The position numbers were made by a program, and so were the translations under genes. A stretch of 23,339 bases of DNA, taken from assembly GCA_019594305.1 (NCBI GenBank), contig JAFDTZ010000015.1, positions 1 through 23,339 of the forward strand. Reading direction: 5' to 3'. Numbering within the stretch: position 1 is the stretch's first letter; the number at the start of each line of letters is the position of its first letter. Below, in pieces: positions 1 through 7,417 of this stretch. The DNA comes from Thermoplasmata archaeon. Lineage in GTDB: Archaea; Thermoplasmatota; Thermoplasmata; Halarchaeoplasmatales; Halarchaeoplasmataceae. The notes under the pieces were generated by a model. The model saw only the letters and a program-made list of their open reading frames with translations, was not told where the DNA came from and made no database searches.

Positions 1-2969
1 CCGGGTATATATGAACTCCACTCTCCGGTAGAGGCGTCGAAGTACATCAGCTTATTGTAATTGCCGTCTATATCTGCGAGTATAGCCTCTAGGGTGGTAT
101 CCAGCGGCATCAGATTGAAGGAAACAAAGTTCCAGCCCTCTGCATCTCCGCCTGCGTAGAGTGGTATATCAACGTATATGGTTTCCTCGCCCGGTTCAGG
201 CACCGCGTTGGTGTTCTCTTCTTCAACACCGTTCAACCCTTCGGCACGTACTATGTACCACCAGATTATTCCATCCGGAAGTCCTTTATCAAGATCGAGG
301 TATTCGTAACTTGCAGAACCGTCTGCAGATACGCTCTCTACGTACTCATAGGTACCTTCGGATTCTTCCGAGCGATAGACATTATACTGAGCCACGTCCG
401 ATGGGTCGTCGGGACTGGCATCCCACGTCAAGCGGTTGTGCTCGTCTCCTTCACCGGGGGTTTCAGCGGTTACTAGGATATTATCGATACGCCATCCGGC
501 TCCGAAGTCCTCGTCGTAAGCTTCTATACCGGCATCCCAACGAAGATGTATTGTTTCACCGGTATAGGCGGATAAGTCAAAGGTAACGGTTTCCCAGCCA
601 ACGGTGCCGCCCCAAGCCTGCTGTCCTCCCAGGGGATTACCGTATGCGTCGTTTATAGGACCGTCGTAACCCACGTTGGGAGTTATCACGTTGAAAGTGC
701 CGCCTGTGCCTGTTGTGGAAAGCTTAAGATTGCCGCCGTCAAGATAAGTAGTTTGCATACCGAAGTCCCGCCAATGTTCGAAGCTTAGTTCCACATTCTC
801 GGCCCCCGTGGGTATCTCGATTCCCGGAGAGATGAGCCAGCTAAGATATCCATAAGCTGAGGTCTTGTAGTACTGACCATCTCCGAAATCCCATGAATTT
901 ACTCCAGAGGTTGCTCCGTGCTGTCGTATACCCCACTCGCTTGCCGGCGATTCGGATGTTCCTGTAGTATATCCAAGATCGCCCCCTTCTACATCATCGT
1001 AGAAAAGAGTCTCCATGCCGGTTCCGTAATGTTCGACGGCCAGATTCTCAGGTGGTGCCGGTGGCTCCGGAGGTGTACCTACGATGGTGAAAACACCGCT
1101 GATATCGTTGCCCCTCCTGCCTTCGTCATCGTGAACGGTTGCCCGTATCCTAGCTTGGTCTGTAGCTATGTCCGGTACGGTCCACAGATGACTGCCAGAG
1201 TCCGGAATTCCGGTGACTATCACATTCCAAGATGCTCCGTTGTTCACCGTATACTCTAAATCAACGCCGGTTATCGTTCCGTCACCTTGGGTTGTTGTCC
1301 ATGTTATGGATTCCTGTTCATCCGCATACCAAGTCTCTCCCCCCGTAGGTCGTGTGACCGTTATATCTGGTGGGTCACCGTCGGGTTCAGTAACCAAATC
1401 TATCCTTTGACCCCATTCTTCACCTATGGTGAATTCGGTGTATGCTGTCCCGGATGAAACGGAAAAGGTGTCTGTGAGTGTATACCCGTGTTCAACTAGA
1501 GTACCGTAGTTGAGTTCGTAATAACCGTTGGAATCGGTATTAATGGACCGGGTTTCAGCGGTAACCATGTTTTCAAGGGTGACCGTATTACCCACAACAG
1601 GGAAACCTCCTGTATCGGTTACGGTACCATAGAGGATGTATGGAATCGGTGGGAATAGAAGATTGGTGCCATCACCAAGGTCAACATCGGATACTCTTGC
1701 CTGGTATATGAGAGATTCATCCACATCGGTGTTTATGGTCATTATCTTATCCACAGATGGGTAGAACCCGTCACCACCGGTTTCCAGTTCATACACGAGT
1801 GCCTGGGCTCCCATGGCGTCATAGACCCAATCACCGGCACCTCCCGGCGCGCTGTAGCCTATTTCTTCGTGAGGCTGACCGTAGCTGTAATGATTGCCTT
1901 CGTTTCCCATTATCGAGGTAAGAGAGGTCATGTGTCCGGCCATACCCCTGTACCATTGGTCATGAGGTGAAGGATCTGAGGAATACATCAACGGTATCAG
2001 AAGTGTTCCGGCATAGCTGTGTATGTTTTGGTATGAATCTATTCCTTTTTCCAGCATGAAGTCCCTCAGGTGCCAGTTCTCGTACTCGGAAAAAGGAGCT
2101 TCGCCATGGTAATCGTCGGCGCTGGGATCGCTGTTACCGCTTGACCACATGATATCCCAGTTACGATTGAGGTCCACACCCACTGCAGTAGTAGGTGTCG
2201 AAGCGTTCCTGTTCTTACGCCAGTTACCTCCTCTTCCGTCGTCACCGAGTTCACCATCTCCGTCGAATATATATCCATCGGGATTCTGCATGGGCATCAC
2301 ATATATCCTGCGGTTGTTCAGCAGCCAATATATGGTTTCGTTGGTGTTATATTCGTTCAGTATCCTCCACATAAAGTATGAGGACACTTGATTGCCCGAC
2401 CATTCACGGGTATGCATGTTTCCGTCAATTAAGAACCCTGGTTTGTAACTTACCTGAACATCCTCGTTGGAAGTAATCTCCAGCATCCATAGGTCTCTTC
2501 CTTCGTAGGAATATCCGATGTGTGTCTTCGTTACCAGATCAGGAAATTCGAGTACAATATCGTCGTACCAATCATAGAGCTCCTGCACACTGGGATAATG
2601 GTTCGGAAACGGATAATCCTGGTTTATGGAATCGTCTGTGTCTAAATACGATAGGTTATCTAATCCGTTCCATGCGGATGTATCTGAATCTTCACGATGT
2701 ATCTCATATCCTAAATTTTCCAATTTATCTAATGTATTGGAATCCCCTTCCACAAGCATTCTTGCACCATCTCTTAATATTATACGCAGACCGTGCTCGG
2801 CGGCTACGGGTATATCGTTGATATCTCTAAAAACAAAAACAGCTCTTTCGATTTCCCCGTTTGTAGAGGCCATTCCATCAGTTAGGAATAAGATAAATCC
2901 GGTTAAAAAAAGGACCGATATTCCAACTGTCATCACCTTGGTTAACTTGGTATTCTCCTCGTTTTTCAT
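1..2969 (-). CDS. Secreted M14 zinc carboxypeptidase, multidomain, C-terminus cut by window edge
   Basis: Extracellular metallo-carboxypeptidase that should remove C-terminal residues from peptides outside the cell. The frame is open from ATG 2969 to the left edge (989 codons, no stop). Residues 12-34 form a hydrophobic signal or anchor, and about 38-120 look like a propeptide. The peptidase domain spans about 124-425. Zinc ligands are H186 and E189 (HTRE) and H317 (HSYAG). Substrate-binding R254 sits in WRKNR, N268-R269 in DLNRN, Y372 in the SAPGG loop, and the catalytic glutamate is E394 in VYELE. So all M14 active-site residues are present. Downstream come a carboxypeptidase-regulatory-like beta domain (about 440-530), an Ig-like domain (530-632), an FN3-like fold interrupted by a jelly-roll-like domain (635-925), and a GWNFVSF-type module (from about 935). 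The family call is secure; the C-terminal domain names come from pattern recognition. It is divergent from the heat-shock cluster. Confidence 0.93.
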   Translation of the reverse strand, partial: MKNEENTKLTKVMTVGISVLFLTGFILFLTDGMASTNGEIERAVFVFRDINDIPVAAEHGLRIILRDGARMLVEGDSNTLDKLENLGYEIHREDSDTSAWNGLDNLSYLDTDDSINQDYPFPNHYPSVQELYDWYDDIVLEFPDLVTKTHIGYSYEGRDLWMLEITSNEDVQVSYKPGFLIDGNMHTREWSGNQVSSYFMWRILNEYNTNETIYWLLNNRRIYVMPMQNPDGYIFDGDGELGDDGRGGNWRKNRNASTPTTAVGVDLNRNWDIMWSSGNSDPSADDYHGEAPFSEYENWHLRDFMLEKGIDSYQNIHSYAGTLLIPLMYSSDPSPHDQWYRGMAGHMTSLTSIMGNEGNHYSYGQPHEEIGYSAPGGAGDWVYDAMGAQALVYELETGGDGFYPSVDKIMTINTDVDESLIYQARVSDVDLGDGTNLLFPPIPYILYGTVTDTGGFPVVGNTVTLENMVTAETRSINTDSNGYYELNYGTLVEHGYTLTDTFSVSSGTAYTEFTIGEEWGQRIDLVTEPDGDPPDITVTRPTGGETWYADEQESITWTTTQGDGTITGVDLEYTVNNGASWNVIVTGIPDSGSHLWTVPDIATDQARIRATVHDDEGRRGNDISGVFTIVGTPPEPPAPPENLAVEHYGTGMETLFYDDVEGGDLGYTTGTSESPASEWGIRQHGATSGVNSWDFGDGQYYKTSAYGYLSWLISPGIEIPTGAENVELSFEHWRDFGMQTTYLDGGNLKLSTTGTGGTFNVITPNVGYDGPINDAYGNPLGGQQAWGGTVGWETVTFDLSAYTGETIHLRWDAGIEAYDEDFGAGWRIDNILVTAETPGEGDEHNRLTWDASPDDPSDVAQYNVYRSEESEGTYEYVESVSADGSASYEYLDLDKGLPDGIIWWYIVRAEGLNGVEEENTNAVPEPGEETIYVDIPLYAGGDAEGWNFVSFNLMPLDTTLEAILADIDGNYNKLMYFDASTGEWSSYIP

Positions 2970-3031
2970 TTTTTACACCTATAAGAACGTAAGTCTTAGT
3001 TTTTCAAATGATAATAAAGATATTGGTTACA

Positions 3032-3045
3032 TGTATGTACATACA
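3032..3045. promoter_or_regulatory. Perfect 14-bp palindrome upstream of the carboxypeptidase gene
   Basis: TGTATGTACATACA is identical to its own reverse complement. It lies 63-76 bp ahead of the carboxypeptidase start codon, in the gap between two divergent genes. Perfect symmetry and position suggest a binding site for a dimeric regulator. No protein can be assigned from sequence alone. Confidence 0.35.
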
Positions 3046-3090
3046 GGGTAAAAAAAGGAGTTAAATGAAAATAAGTTCTTTTACAAAAAT

Positions 3091-3100
3091 AAATATATAA
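3091..3100 (-). promoter_or_regulatory. Possible TATA box for the carboxypeptidase gene
   Basis: On the minus strand this reads TTATATATTT, a good archaeal TATA-like element. It lies about 120 bp before the start codon, so it would give a leader of roughly 95 nt containing the 14-bp palindrome. Nothing equally good is closer. The surrounding 2970-3207 gap (238 bp) is A/T-rich and otherwise holds only the elements listed separately. Confidence 0.3.
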
Positions 3101-3134
3101 CGCATTATAACAATGGGCCTCATCACCCATAAAG

Positions 3135-3142
3135 TTTATATA
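3135..3142 (+). promoter_or_regulatory. TATA box of the heat-shock cluster
   Basis: TTTATATA preceded by A/T-rich sequence that could be a BRE. Transcription would start about 25 bp downstream, near 3165, leaving a leader of about 40 nt with a Shine-Dalgarno-like GAGGTGGT at 3196-3203 before ATG 3208. Two palindromes (3152-3161 and 3173-3191) follow within 50 bp. Confidence 0.6.
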
Positions 3143-3151
3143 GAAGTTCAC

Positions 3152-3191
3152 ACTAATTAGTAAACACCTAAATTACAACATAACGTTGTAA
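3152..3191. promoter_or_regulatory. Candidate heat-shock operator: two palindromes over the start site
   Basis: ACTAATTAGT (3152-3161) is a perfect 10-bp palindrome. TTACAAC-ATAAC-GTTGTAA (3173-3191) has perfect 7-bp arms around a 5-bp spacer. They flank the predicted transcription start near 3165, where a repressor would block polymerase. From memory, the Archaeoglobus HSR1 site is CTAAC-N5-GTTAG, which shares the AAC-N5-GTT core. A regulator of that type is encoded second in this cluster (3775-4422). Binding is inferred. Confidence 0.5.
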
Positions 3192-3207
3192 AGTAGAGGT
3201 GGTATAG

Positions 3208-3744
3208 ATGGCAGAAAAGGAAAAGAAAGAAAAAAAGGAAGCGATCGAGGAAAAAAAAGACGAAGGCTCGGTAGAAAGGACAGGCAGCTGGTTAGATGAT
3301 GATTGGGTCTACAGACCCATCATGGAGATGGACAGATTGTTCGAAGAGCTGGACAGAAATTTCAACAGGCTATTCTCTAGACCTCTGAGGAGACGTTTTG
3401 CCTCAACCCCCATCAATAGAACACCGCTCGTCGATTTCAAAGATAAGGGTGATAAGTACTTGGTGGAAGCAGAGCTCCCCGGTCTGAAAAAAGAGGACAT
3501 TGAGATAGAAGTAAAGGAAGACATGTTGACATTGAAGGGAGAAACTAAACAGGAAACAAAGGAAGAAGGGGAAGACTACCTCAGGCAGGAACGAAGTGTT
3601 CGTTCGTTCTACAGAGAATTGCCTATACCGGCAGACGTATTGACAGACGAGGCAGAAGCTACCTTTAAGAACGGAATACTTGAGATAAGCCTTCCAAAGA
3701 AGGAACTAAAAGAGCCAGAGGGGAAAAAGTTAAAGGTGAAATAA
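3208..3744 (+). CDS. Small heat-shock protein, Hsp20/alpha-crystallin family
   Basis: Cytosolic ATP-independent chaperone that holds unfolding proteins for refolding by the DnaK system encoded downstream. It has 178 residues. The first 30 are very rich in lysine and glutamate. A linker with WLDDDW and RLFSRPLRRR follows, and the alpha-crystallin domain spans about residues 68-165. Family marks are VEAELPGLKKEDIEIEV and the A-x4-NGILEISLPKK pattern near the end. The C-terminal LKV may serve as the I-x-I oligomer contact. ATG 3208 has a good ribosome-binding site (GAGGTGGT). It is the first gene of the cluster and directly behind the candidate operator, so it should be the most strongly heat-controlled. 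The family is certain; oligomer size cannot be told. Confidence 0.95.
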   Translation: MAEKEKKEKKEAIEEKKDEGSVERTGSWLDDDWVYRPIMEMDRLFEELDRNFNRLFSRPLRRRFASTPINRTPLVDFKDKGDKYLVEAELPGLKKEDIEIEVKEDMLTLKGETKQETKEEGEDYLRQERSVRSFYRELPIPADVLTDEAEATFKNGILEISLPKKELKEPEGKKLKVK

Positions 3745-3750
3745 ACATAC

Positions 3751-3767
3751 TTTTTCCTCTTTTATTT
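3751..3767 (+). terminator. T-rich tract after the first hsp20, possible partial terminator
   Basis: A pyrimidine-rich stretch (TTTTTCCTCTTTTATTT) sits in the 30-bp gap between the hsp20 stop and ATG 3775. Archaeal terminators are often plain T-runs, so this may lower expression of downstream genes relative to hsp20. No stem is evident. Confidence 0.3.
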
Positions 3768-3774
3768 ATTGACC

Positions 3775-4422
3775 ATGAACAAAGAAGAATTCGATAAGAT
3801 CATGCAGCTCCTCCAAAATCCGACACGAAGGAGGATACTTGAGGTTTTATCAAAGGAAGAACACTACCCCCTGCAACTATCAAGAGCGATAGACACAAGT
3901 CAGCAGGCGGTTTCAAAACACCTTCATACCATGGAACAGCAGGGAATCGTTATTTCAAGGATCTCAAAGAGTGAGAAAGGAGGCCCCCCGACTAAGACAT
4001 ATTCCCTTAACCGGGAGATATCTATACATATAGATATCGGACACTGTCTCTTCCACACTGAAGTGGAAAAACTCACAGGCAAAAGGGTAGAAGGCTACGA
4101 AGATTTGGAGGAAGATGTAAAGGTATTAAAGAAAAGGGATTCGTTAGATGAAATGCGTAGGTTGATTTTAAACTTGAACAAAGAGATAGATAGGCTGAGC
4201 AACGAAAGGCTGCATTTACTAAAACTAAAAGAAAAAGCTCTTAAAAAGGCATTTAATCACGTCCTTAAAAATTTCGATGATTATATGGAAAGAAATCTTC
4301 TTTATTGTGTCCTTAGTACCGGTGAGACAGACCCGAGAAAACTAGCTAAGGAACTAAAGATGAGAGAAGATGAGGTATTTAAGTTAATAAACGAGATAAA
4401 AAGAAAGGCAGATATATGGTGA
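3775..4422 (+). CDS. Phr/HSR1-like heat-shock transcriptional repressor (ArsR-type winged helix)
   Basis: DNA-binding repressor expected to control heat-shock genes. The N-terminal 85 residues form a winged helix (NPTRRRILEVLSKEE, then a recognition helix around QQAVSKHLHTMEQQGIV and a wing around KGGPPTKTYSL). A charged helical region likely to form a dimer coiled coil follows, roughly residues 120-180, and the tail has a second helix-turn-helix-like segment. The layout matches Pyrococcus Phr and Archaeoglobus HSR1: winged helix, PxKxYxL wing, long helix, about 200 residues. I chose ATG 3775; an in-frame TTG lies two codons earlier at 3769 and neither has a clear ribosome-binding site. Its place between two hsp20 genes, behind a palindromic operator, points to autoregulation. 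Function is inferred from family and context; target sites are unproven. Confidence 0.8.
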   Translation: MNKEEFDKIMQLLQNPTRRRILEVLSKEEHYPLQLSRAIDTSQQAVSKHLHTMEQQGIVISRISKSEKGGPPTKTYSLNREISIHIDIGHCLFHTEVEKLTGKRVEGYEDLEEDVKVLKKRDSLDEMRRLILNLNKEIDRLSNERLHLLKLKEKALKKAFNHVLKNFDDYMERNLLYCVLSTGETDPRKLAKELKMREDEVFKLINEIKRKADIW

Positions 4423-4426
4423 TATC

Positions 4427-4969
4427 ATGGAAAAAGAAGAAGAAAAGGAAAAAAATGACGATAAAGAATATACGGATTGGTGGAAAAAGAGGAGTCCCTA
4501 CGGTTCTCCGGGATTCAACATGGAGATCGAGAAAATAGAGAAGATGATAGAAGAGATAATGCATAAAGGATTGGAAGGACTGGATAACCAACCTCTGGTA
4601 TTCGGTGTATCATTTAAAAGTGGTCCCGACGGCATACCGAAAGTGAGTGAATTCGGTAATGCAAGGGACTTTTTCGTCCAAAAAGACGAAGGGCGTGAAT
4701 GGACACCTTTGACCGATGTGCAGGAAACAGAGGACGAAGTTCTGGTAACAGTCGATGTACCGGGCGTTGAGAAGGAGGACATCGATCTAGAGGTAATGGG
4801 TCGGGAACTGGCCATCGACGTTGACGGCGCAAGGAAATATAGAACCCGTGTGAAGCTTCCGGTGGATGTTGAACCAGAAGATGCCGACGCAACTTATCGC
4901 AACGGTGTTCTCGAAGTCAAACTGAATAAAAAAAGAGACACAAAAGGAGCACGTATAAAGGTAGAATGA
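4427..4969 (+). CDS. Second small heat-shock protein (archaeal Hsp20 with GPDG-EFGN N-terminal region)
   Basis: Cytosolic holdase, 180 residues, distinct from the first Hsp20 of this cluster. Residues 1-30 are charged. About 55-80 carry the archaeal signature SGPDGIPKVSEFGN, seen in a particular archaeal Hsp20 subgroup. The alpha-crystallin domain is compact (about 95-180): VTVDVPGVEKEDIDLEV, then DATYRNGVLEVKLNK. The C-terminal IKV could act as the I-x-I contact. The start ATG 4427 lies 4 bp after the repressor stop, with GGTGAT just upstream, so the two are translationally linked. The two Hsp20 proteins differ outside the core, so they probably do not form a recent duplication and may have different clients or localisation. 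Confidence 0.92.
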   Translation: MEKEEEKEKNDDKEYTDWWKKRSPYGSPGFNMEIEKIEKMIEEIMHKGLEGLDNQPLVFGVSFKSGPDGIPKVSEFGNARDFFVQKDEGREWTPLTDVQETEDEVLVTVDVPGVEKEDIDLEVMGRELAIDVDGARKYRTRVKLPVDVEPEDADATYRNGVLEVKLNKKRDTKGARIKVE

Positions 4970-4979
4970 GGTATGTGTC

Positions 4980-5525
4980 ATGAAGGAAGAATGTGTTGAA
5001 AAGGAAGAAGAAATTTCCGAACCGAACGAAGAGGATGTTCAAGACGAAGTTGAAACCACCGGTGAAGTTCTGGAAGAGAAGATACAGGAGCTGGAATCCT
5101 CCCTCAAAAGAGTGATGGCGGATTTCGATAATTATCGTAAGCGAATGAACGCTGAAAAGAAAAGGTTGATAGCCCTGGCAAACGAGAGCTTAGTAAATGA
5201 ACTTCTACCAGTGTTAGATGATTTCGAAAGGGCATTGGGTAATGATGATCCTCTTGATAAGGACGGATTGGAGATGATATTCAGAAAATTTAAGGCCGCA
5301 CTGAAGGAACACGGTCTTGAAAATTTAGAATGCAATGATGAGGAATTCGATCCCTACTACCACGAATGCATAATCTCCGAAGAGGTGGAAGAAGAGGAAG
5401 AACACGATAAAGTATTGGAAGAATTACAAAAAGGATACAAGTTGAATTCGAAGTTAATCCGACCTGCAAAGGTAAAGGTAGGAAAATATTTAGCAAAAAA
5501 AGAAGAGGTGAAAGAAGATGAATAA
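4980..5525 (+). CDS. grpE: GrpE, nucleotide exchange factor for DnaK
   Basis: Releases ADP from DnaK and so resets the chaperone cycle; acts as a dimer in the cytosol. The 181 residues include an acidic, probably disordered head (1-30), a long coiled-coil helix (about 30-75, with ADFDNYRKRMNAEKKRL), a helical bundle (ELLPVLDDFERAL), and a C-terminal beta domain (YDPYYHECI-like segment, then GYKLNSKLIRPAKVKVG). Length and motifs are ordinary for GrpE. Start ATG 4980 follows a TGAGGT ribosome-binding site. The end overlaps the start of dnaK by 8 bp, which indicates coupled translation at a set ratio. Confidence 0.97.
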   Translation: MKEECVEKEEEISEPNEEDVQDEVETTGEVLEEKIQELESSLKRVMADFDNYRKRMNAEKKRLIALANESLVNELLPVLDDFERALGNDDPLDKDGLEMIFRKFKAALKEHGLENLECNDEEFDPYYHECIISEEVEEEEEHDKVLEELQKGYKLNSKLIRPAKVKVGKYLAKKEEVKEDE

Positions 5526-7377
5526 AAAGATAATAGGAATAGATTTAGGAACGACGAACTCGGCCATGGCCATAATGGAAGGTGGAGAGCCCACAATCAT
5601 ACCAAACTCAGAAGGAGGAAGAACGACTCCTTCGGTGGTAGCCATAAAAGAAGATGGCGAAAGACTCGTGGGCGAACTCGCAAAGAGACAGGCTGTTAAA
5701 AATCCTGCACGCACCATCACATCCATCAAAAGGAAGATGGGGTCGGACCATAAGGTAAAGATAGATGGCAAAGAATACACACCTGAAGAGATATCAGCCA
5801 TGATCCTTCAAAAATTAAAGAGGGATGCCGAAGCATATCTTGGAACCGAAATAGAACGTGCCGTTATCACCGTGCCTGCATATTTCAACGAGCCTCAGAG
5901 AGAGGCAACCAAGGCCGCCGGTGAGATAGCCGGTTTCAAGGTTGAGAGGGTGTTCAACGAACCCACCGCTTCAGCGATGGCCTACAAGATGGATGAGGAC
6001 AAAGCCGAGACCATACTTGTCTACGATCTAGGCGGCGGGACCTTCGATGTATCCATACTGGAAGTCGGTGACGGGGTTTACGAAGTACTAGCAACATCGG
6101 GAAATACTCAATTGGGTGGTGATGATTGGACCGAGAGGATAGTGGACTGGTGTCTTGATGAGTTCAAGAAACAGGAAGGTATCGATCTAAGGAAAAACCG
6201 TGAAGCCCTCCAAAGAGTATACGAAGCATCGGAAAGAGCAAAGAAGGAACTGTCTTCAAGGGGAACTACGGAGATAAATCTACCTTATATAACAGCGGAC
6301 GAGAGCGGACCGAAACATCTTGATATGGAGTTGAGTAAAGGAAAATTCCAGAATATGACAAAGGACCTTGTGGATAAGACCATGGGTCCATTGAAGACCG
6401 CTCTCAAAGATGCCGGTCTGACCCCTAAGGATATAGATGAAGTTATACTTGTAGGCGGCTCAACGAGACTTCCGGCGGTCAAAGAGATGGTCAGGGATCA
6501 TTTTGGTAAAGAACCGCATATGAAGATCAACCCGGATGAGTGTGTTGCAGTGGGTTCTGCAATACAAGCTGGAGTTATATCTGGTGATGTTAAGGATGAC
6601 ATCGTCCTGTTGGATGTAACTCCGCTCACATTGGGGGTCGAGACACTGGGTGGCGTAACCACACCGCTTATAGAGAAGAATACCACCATACCCACCGAGG
6701 CCAGCAAGATATTCACCACGGCTGCGGACAACCAGACTAGCGTAGACATACATGTAGTACAGGGCGAGAGAGCCATGGCAAAGGACAATTTTAGCTTGGG
6801 TCGTTTCCAACTTACCGGCATACCCCCGGCGCCAAGGGGTGTTCCACAGATAGAGGTAACCTTCGAGATGGACGAGAACGCCATACTAAACGTTGAAGCG
6901 GAGGACAAGGGTACCGGTAAGAAGAACAGAATAACCGTGGTCTCCACAGGCCAGATATCCGAGGCGGACATAGAACGCATGAAGCAGGATGCAGAGGCAC
7001 ATGCAGAAGAGGACAAGAAACGCAGAGAAGAGATCGAGGAGAAGAACGAAGGCGAGATACTCGTGGGCTCGGCGGAGAGAACTCTCGAAGAGTATGGCGA
7101 TAATGTAGATCCGTCCCTTAAGGAAGAGATTCAGGGAAAGATAGAAGAGCTCAAAGAAGCCCTTAAAAAAGATGATCTTTCCCTCATCAAGACCAAAAAG
7201 GAAGAACTTACGAAGAAACTAACTAAGATAGGTGAACAGATGTACCAGAAACAGCAGGAAGCTGCGACACAGCAACAAGCGGCGCAACAACAGCAAGCTA
7301 CCGAGCAATCAGATGAAAACGAAGAAGGTACGGGTTACGTGGATGCCGATTATGAGGTAGTGGACGAAGAGGAGTAA
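5518..7377 (+). CDS. dnaK: Hsp70 chaperone DnaK
   Basis: ATP-driven chaperone that binds and releases exposed hydrophobic segments, working with GrpE and DnaJ from the same cluster. The 619 residues contain the ATPase domain (about 1-360; IGIDLGTTNS phosphate loop, DLGGGTFDVSIL, VGGSTRLPAV), the LLDVTPLTLG linker with the start of the substrate domain near residue 364, a helical lid, and a glutamine-rich tail (about 577-600) ending in an acidic EVVDEEE. The segment after SIKRKMG is short: the roughly 24-residue insertion of proteobacterial DnaK is absent, as in Gram-positive and other archaeal DnaK. Ribosome-binding site GAGGTG precedes ATG 5518. The gene type is usually taken as acquired by archaea from bacteria. 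Confidence 0.98.
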   Translation: MNKKIIGIDLGTTNSAMAIMEGGEPTIIPNSEGGRTTPSVVAIKEDGERLVGELAKRQAVKNPARTITSIKRKMGSDHKVKIDGKEYTPEEISAMILQKLKRDAEAYLGTEIERAVITVPAYFNEPQREATKAAGEIAGFKVERVFNEPTASAMAYKMDEDKAETILVYDLGGGTFDVSILEVGDGVYEVLATSGNTQLGGDDWTERIVDWCLDEFKKQEGIDLRKNREALQRVYEASERAKKELSSRGTTEINLPYITADESGPKHLDMELSKGKFQNMTKDLVDKTMGPLKTALKDAGLTPKDIDEVILVGGSTRLPAVKEMVRDHFGKEPHMKINPDECVAVGSAIQAGVISGDVKDDIVLLDVTPLTLGVETLGGVTTPLIEKNTTIPTEASKIFTTAADNQTSVDIHVVQGERAMAKDNFSLGRFQLTGIPPAPRGVPQIEVTFEMDENAILNVEAEDKGTGKKNRITVVSTGQISEADIERMKQDAEAHAEEDKKRREEIEEKNEGEILVGSAERTLEEYGDNVDPSLKEEIQGKIEELKEALKKDDLSLIKTKKEELTKKLTKIGEQMYQKQQEAATQQQAAQQQQATEQSDENEEGTGYVDADYEVVDEEE

Positions 7378-7395
7378 CCCCTCTTCTTTTTATAT
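7378..7395 (+). terminator. T-rich tract after dnaK, overlapping a possible dnaJ TATA box
   Basis: CCCCTCTTCTTTTTATAT follows the dnaK stop. The pyrimidine run may terminate part of the dnaK transcript. TTTATAT at 7389-7395 is centred about 26 bp before the dnaJ start, as expected for a promoter giving a leaderless dnaJ mRNA. Both readings are possible and neither is proven. Confidence 0.4.
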
Positions 7396-7417
7396 GTCCT
7401 CATAATGTCAGAGTATC

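Noticed and set aside
161..2821. Several plus-strand frames of 60-140 codons at the left end
   Set aside because: They lie opposite the carboxypeptidase gene, have no family signature or ribosome-binding site, and the minus-strand frame has every M14 active-site motif.
6460..7016. Minus-strand frames up to 172 codons opposite dnaK
   Set aside because: Serine- and proline-rich shadow translations of the dnaK codon pattern with no promoter or ribosome-binding site.
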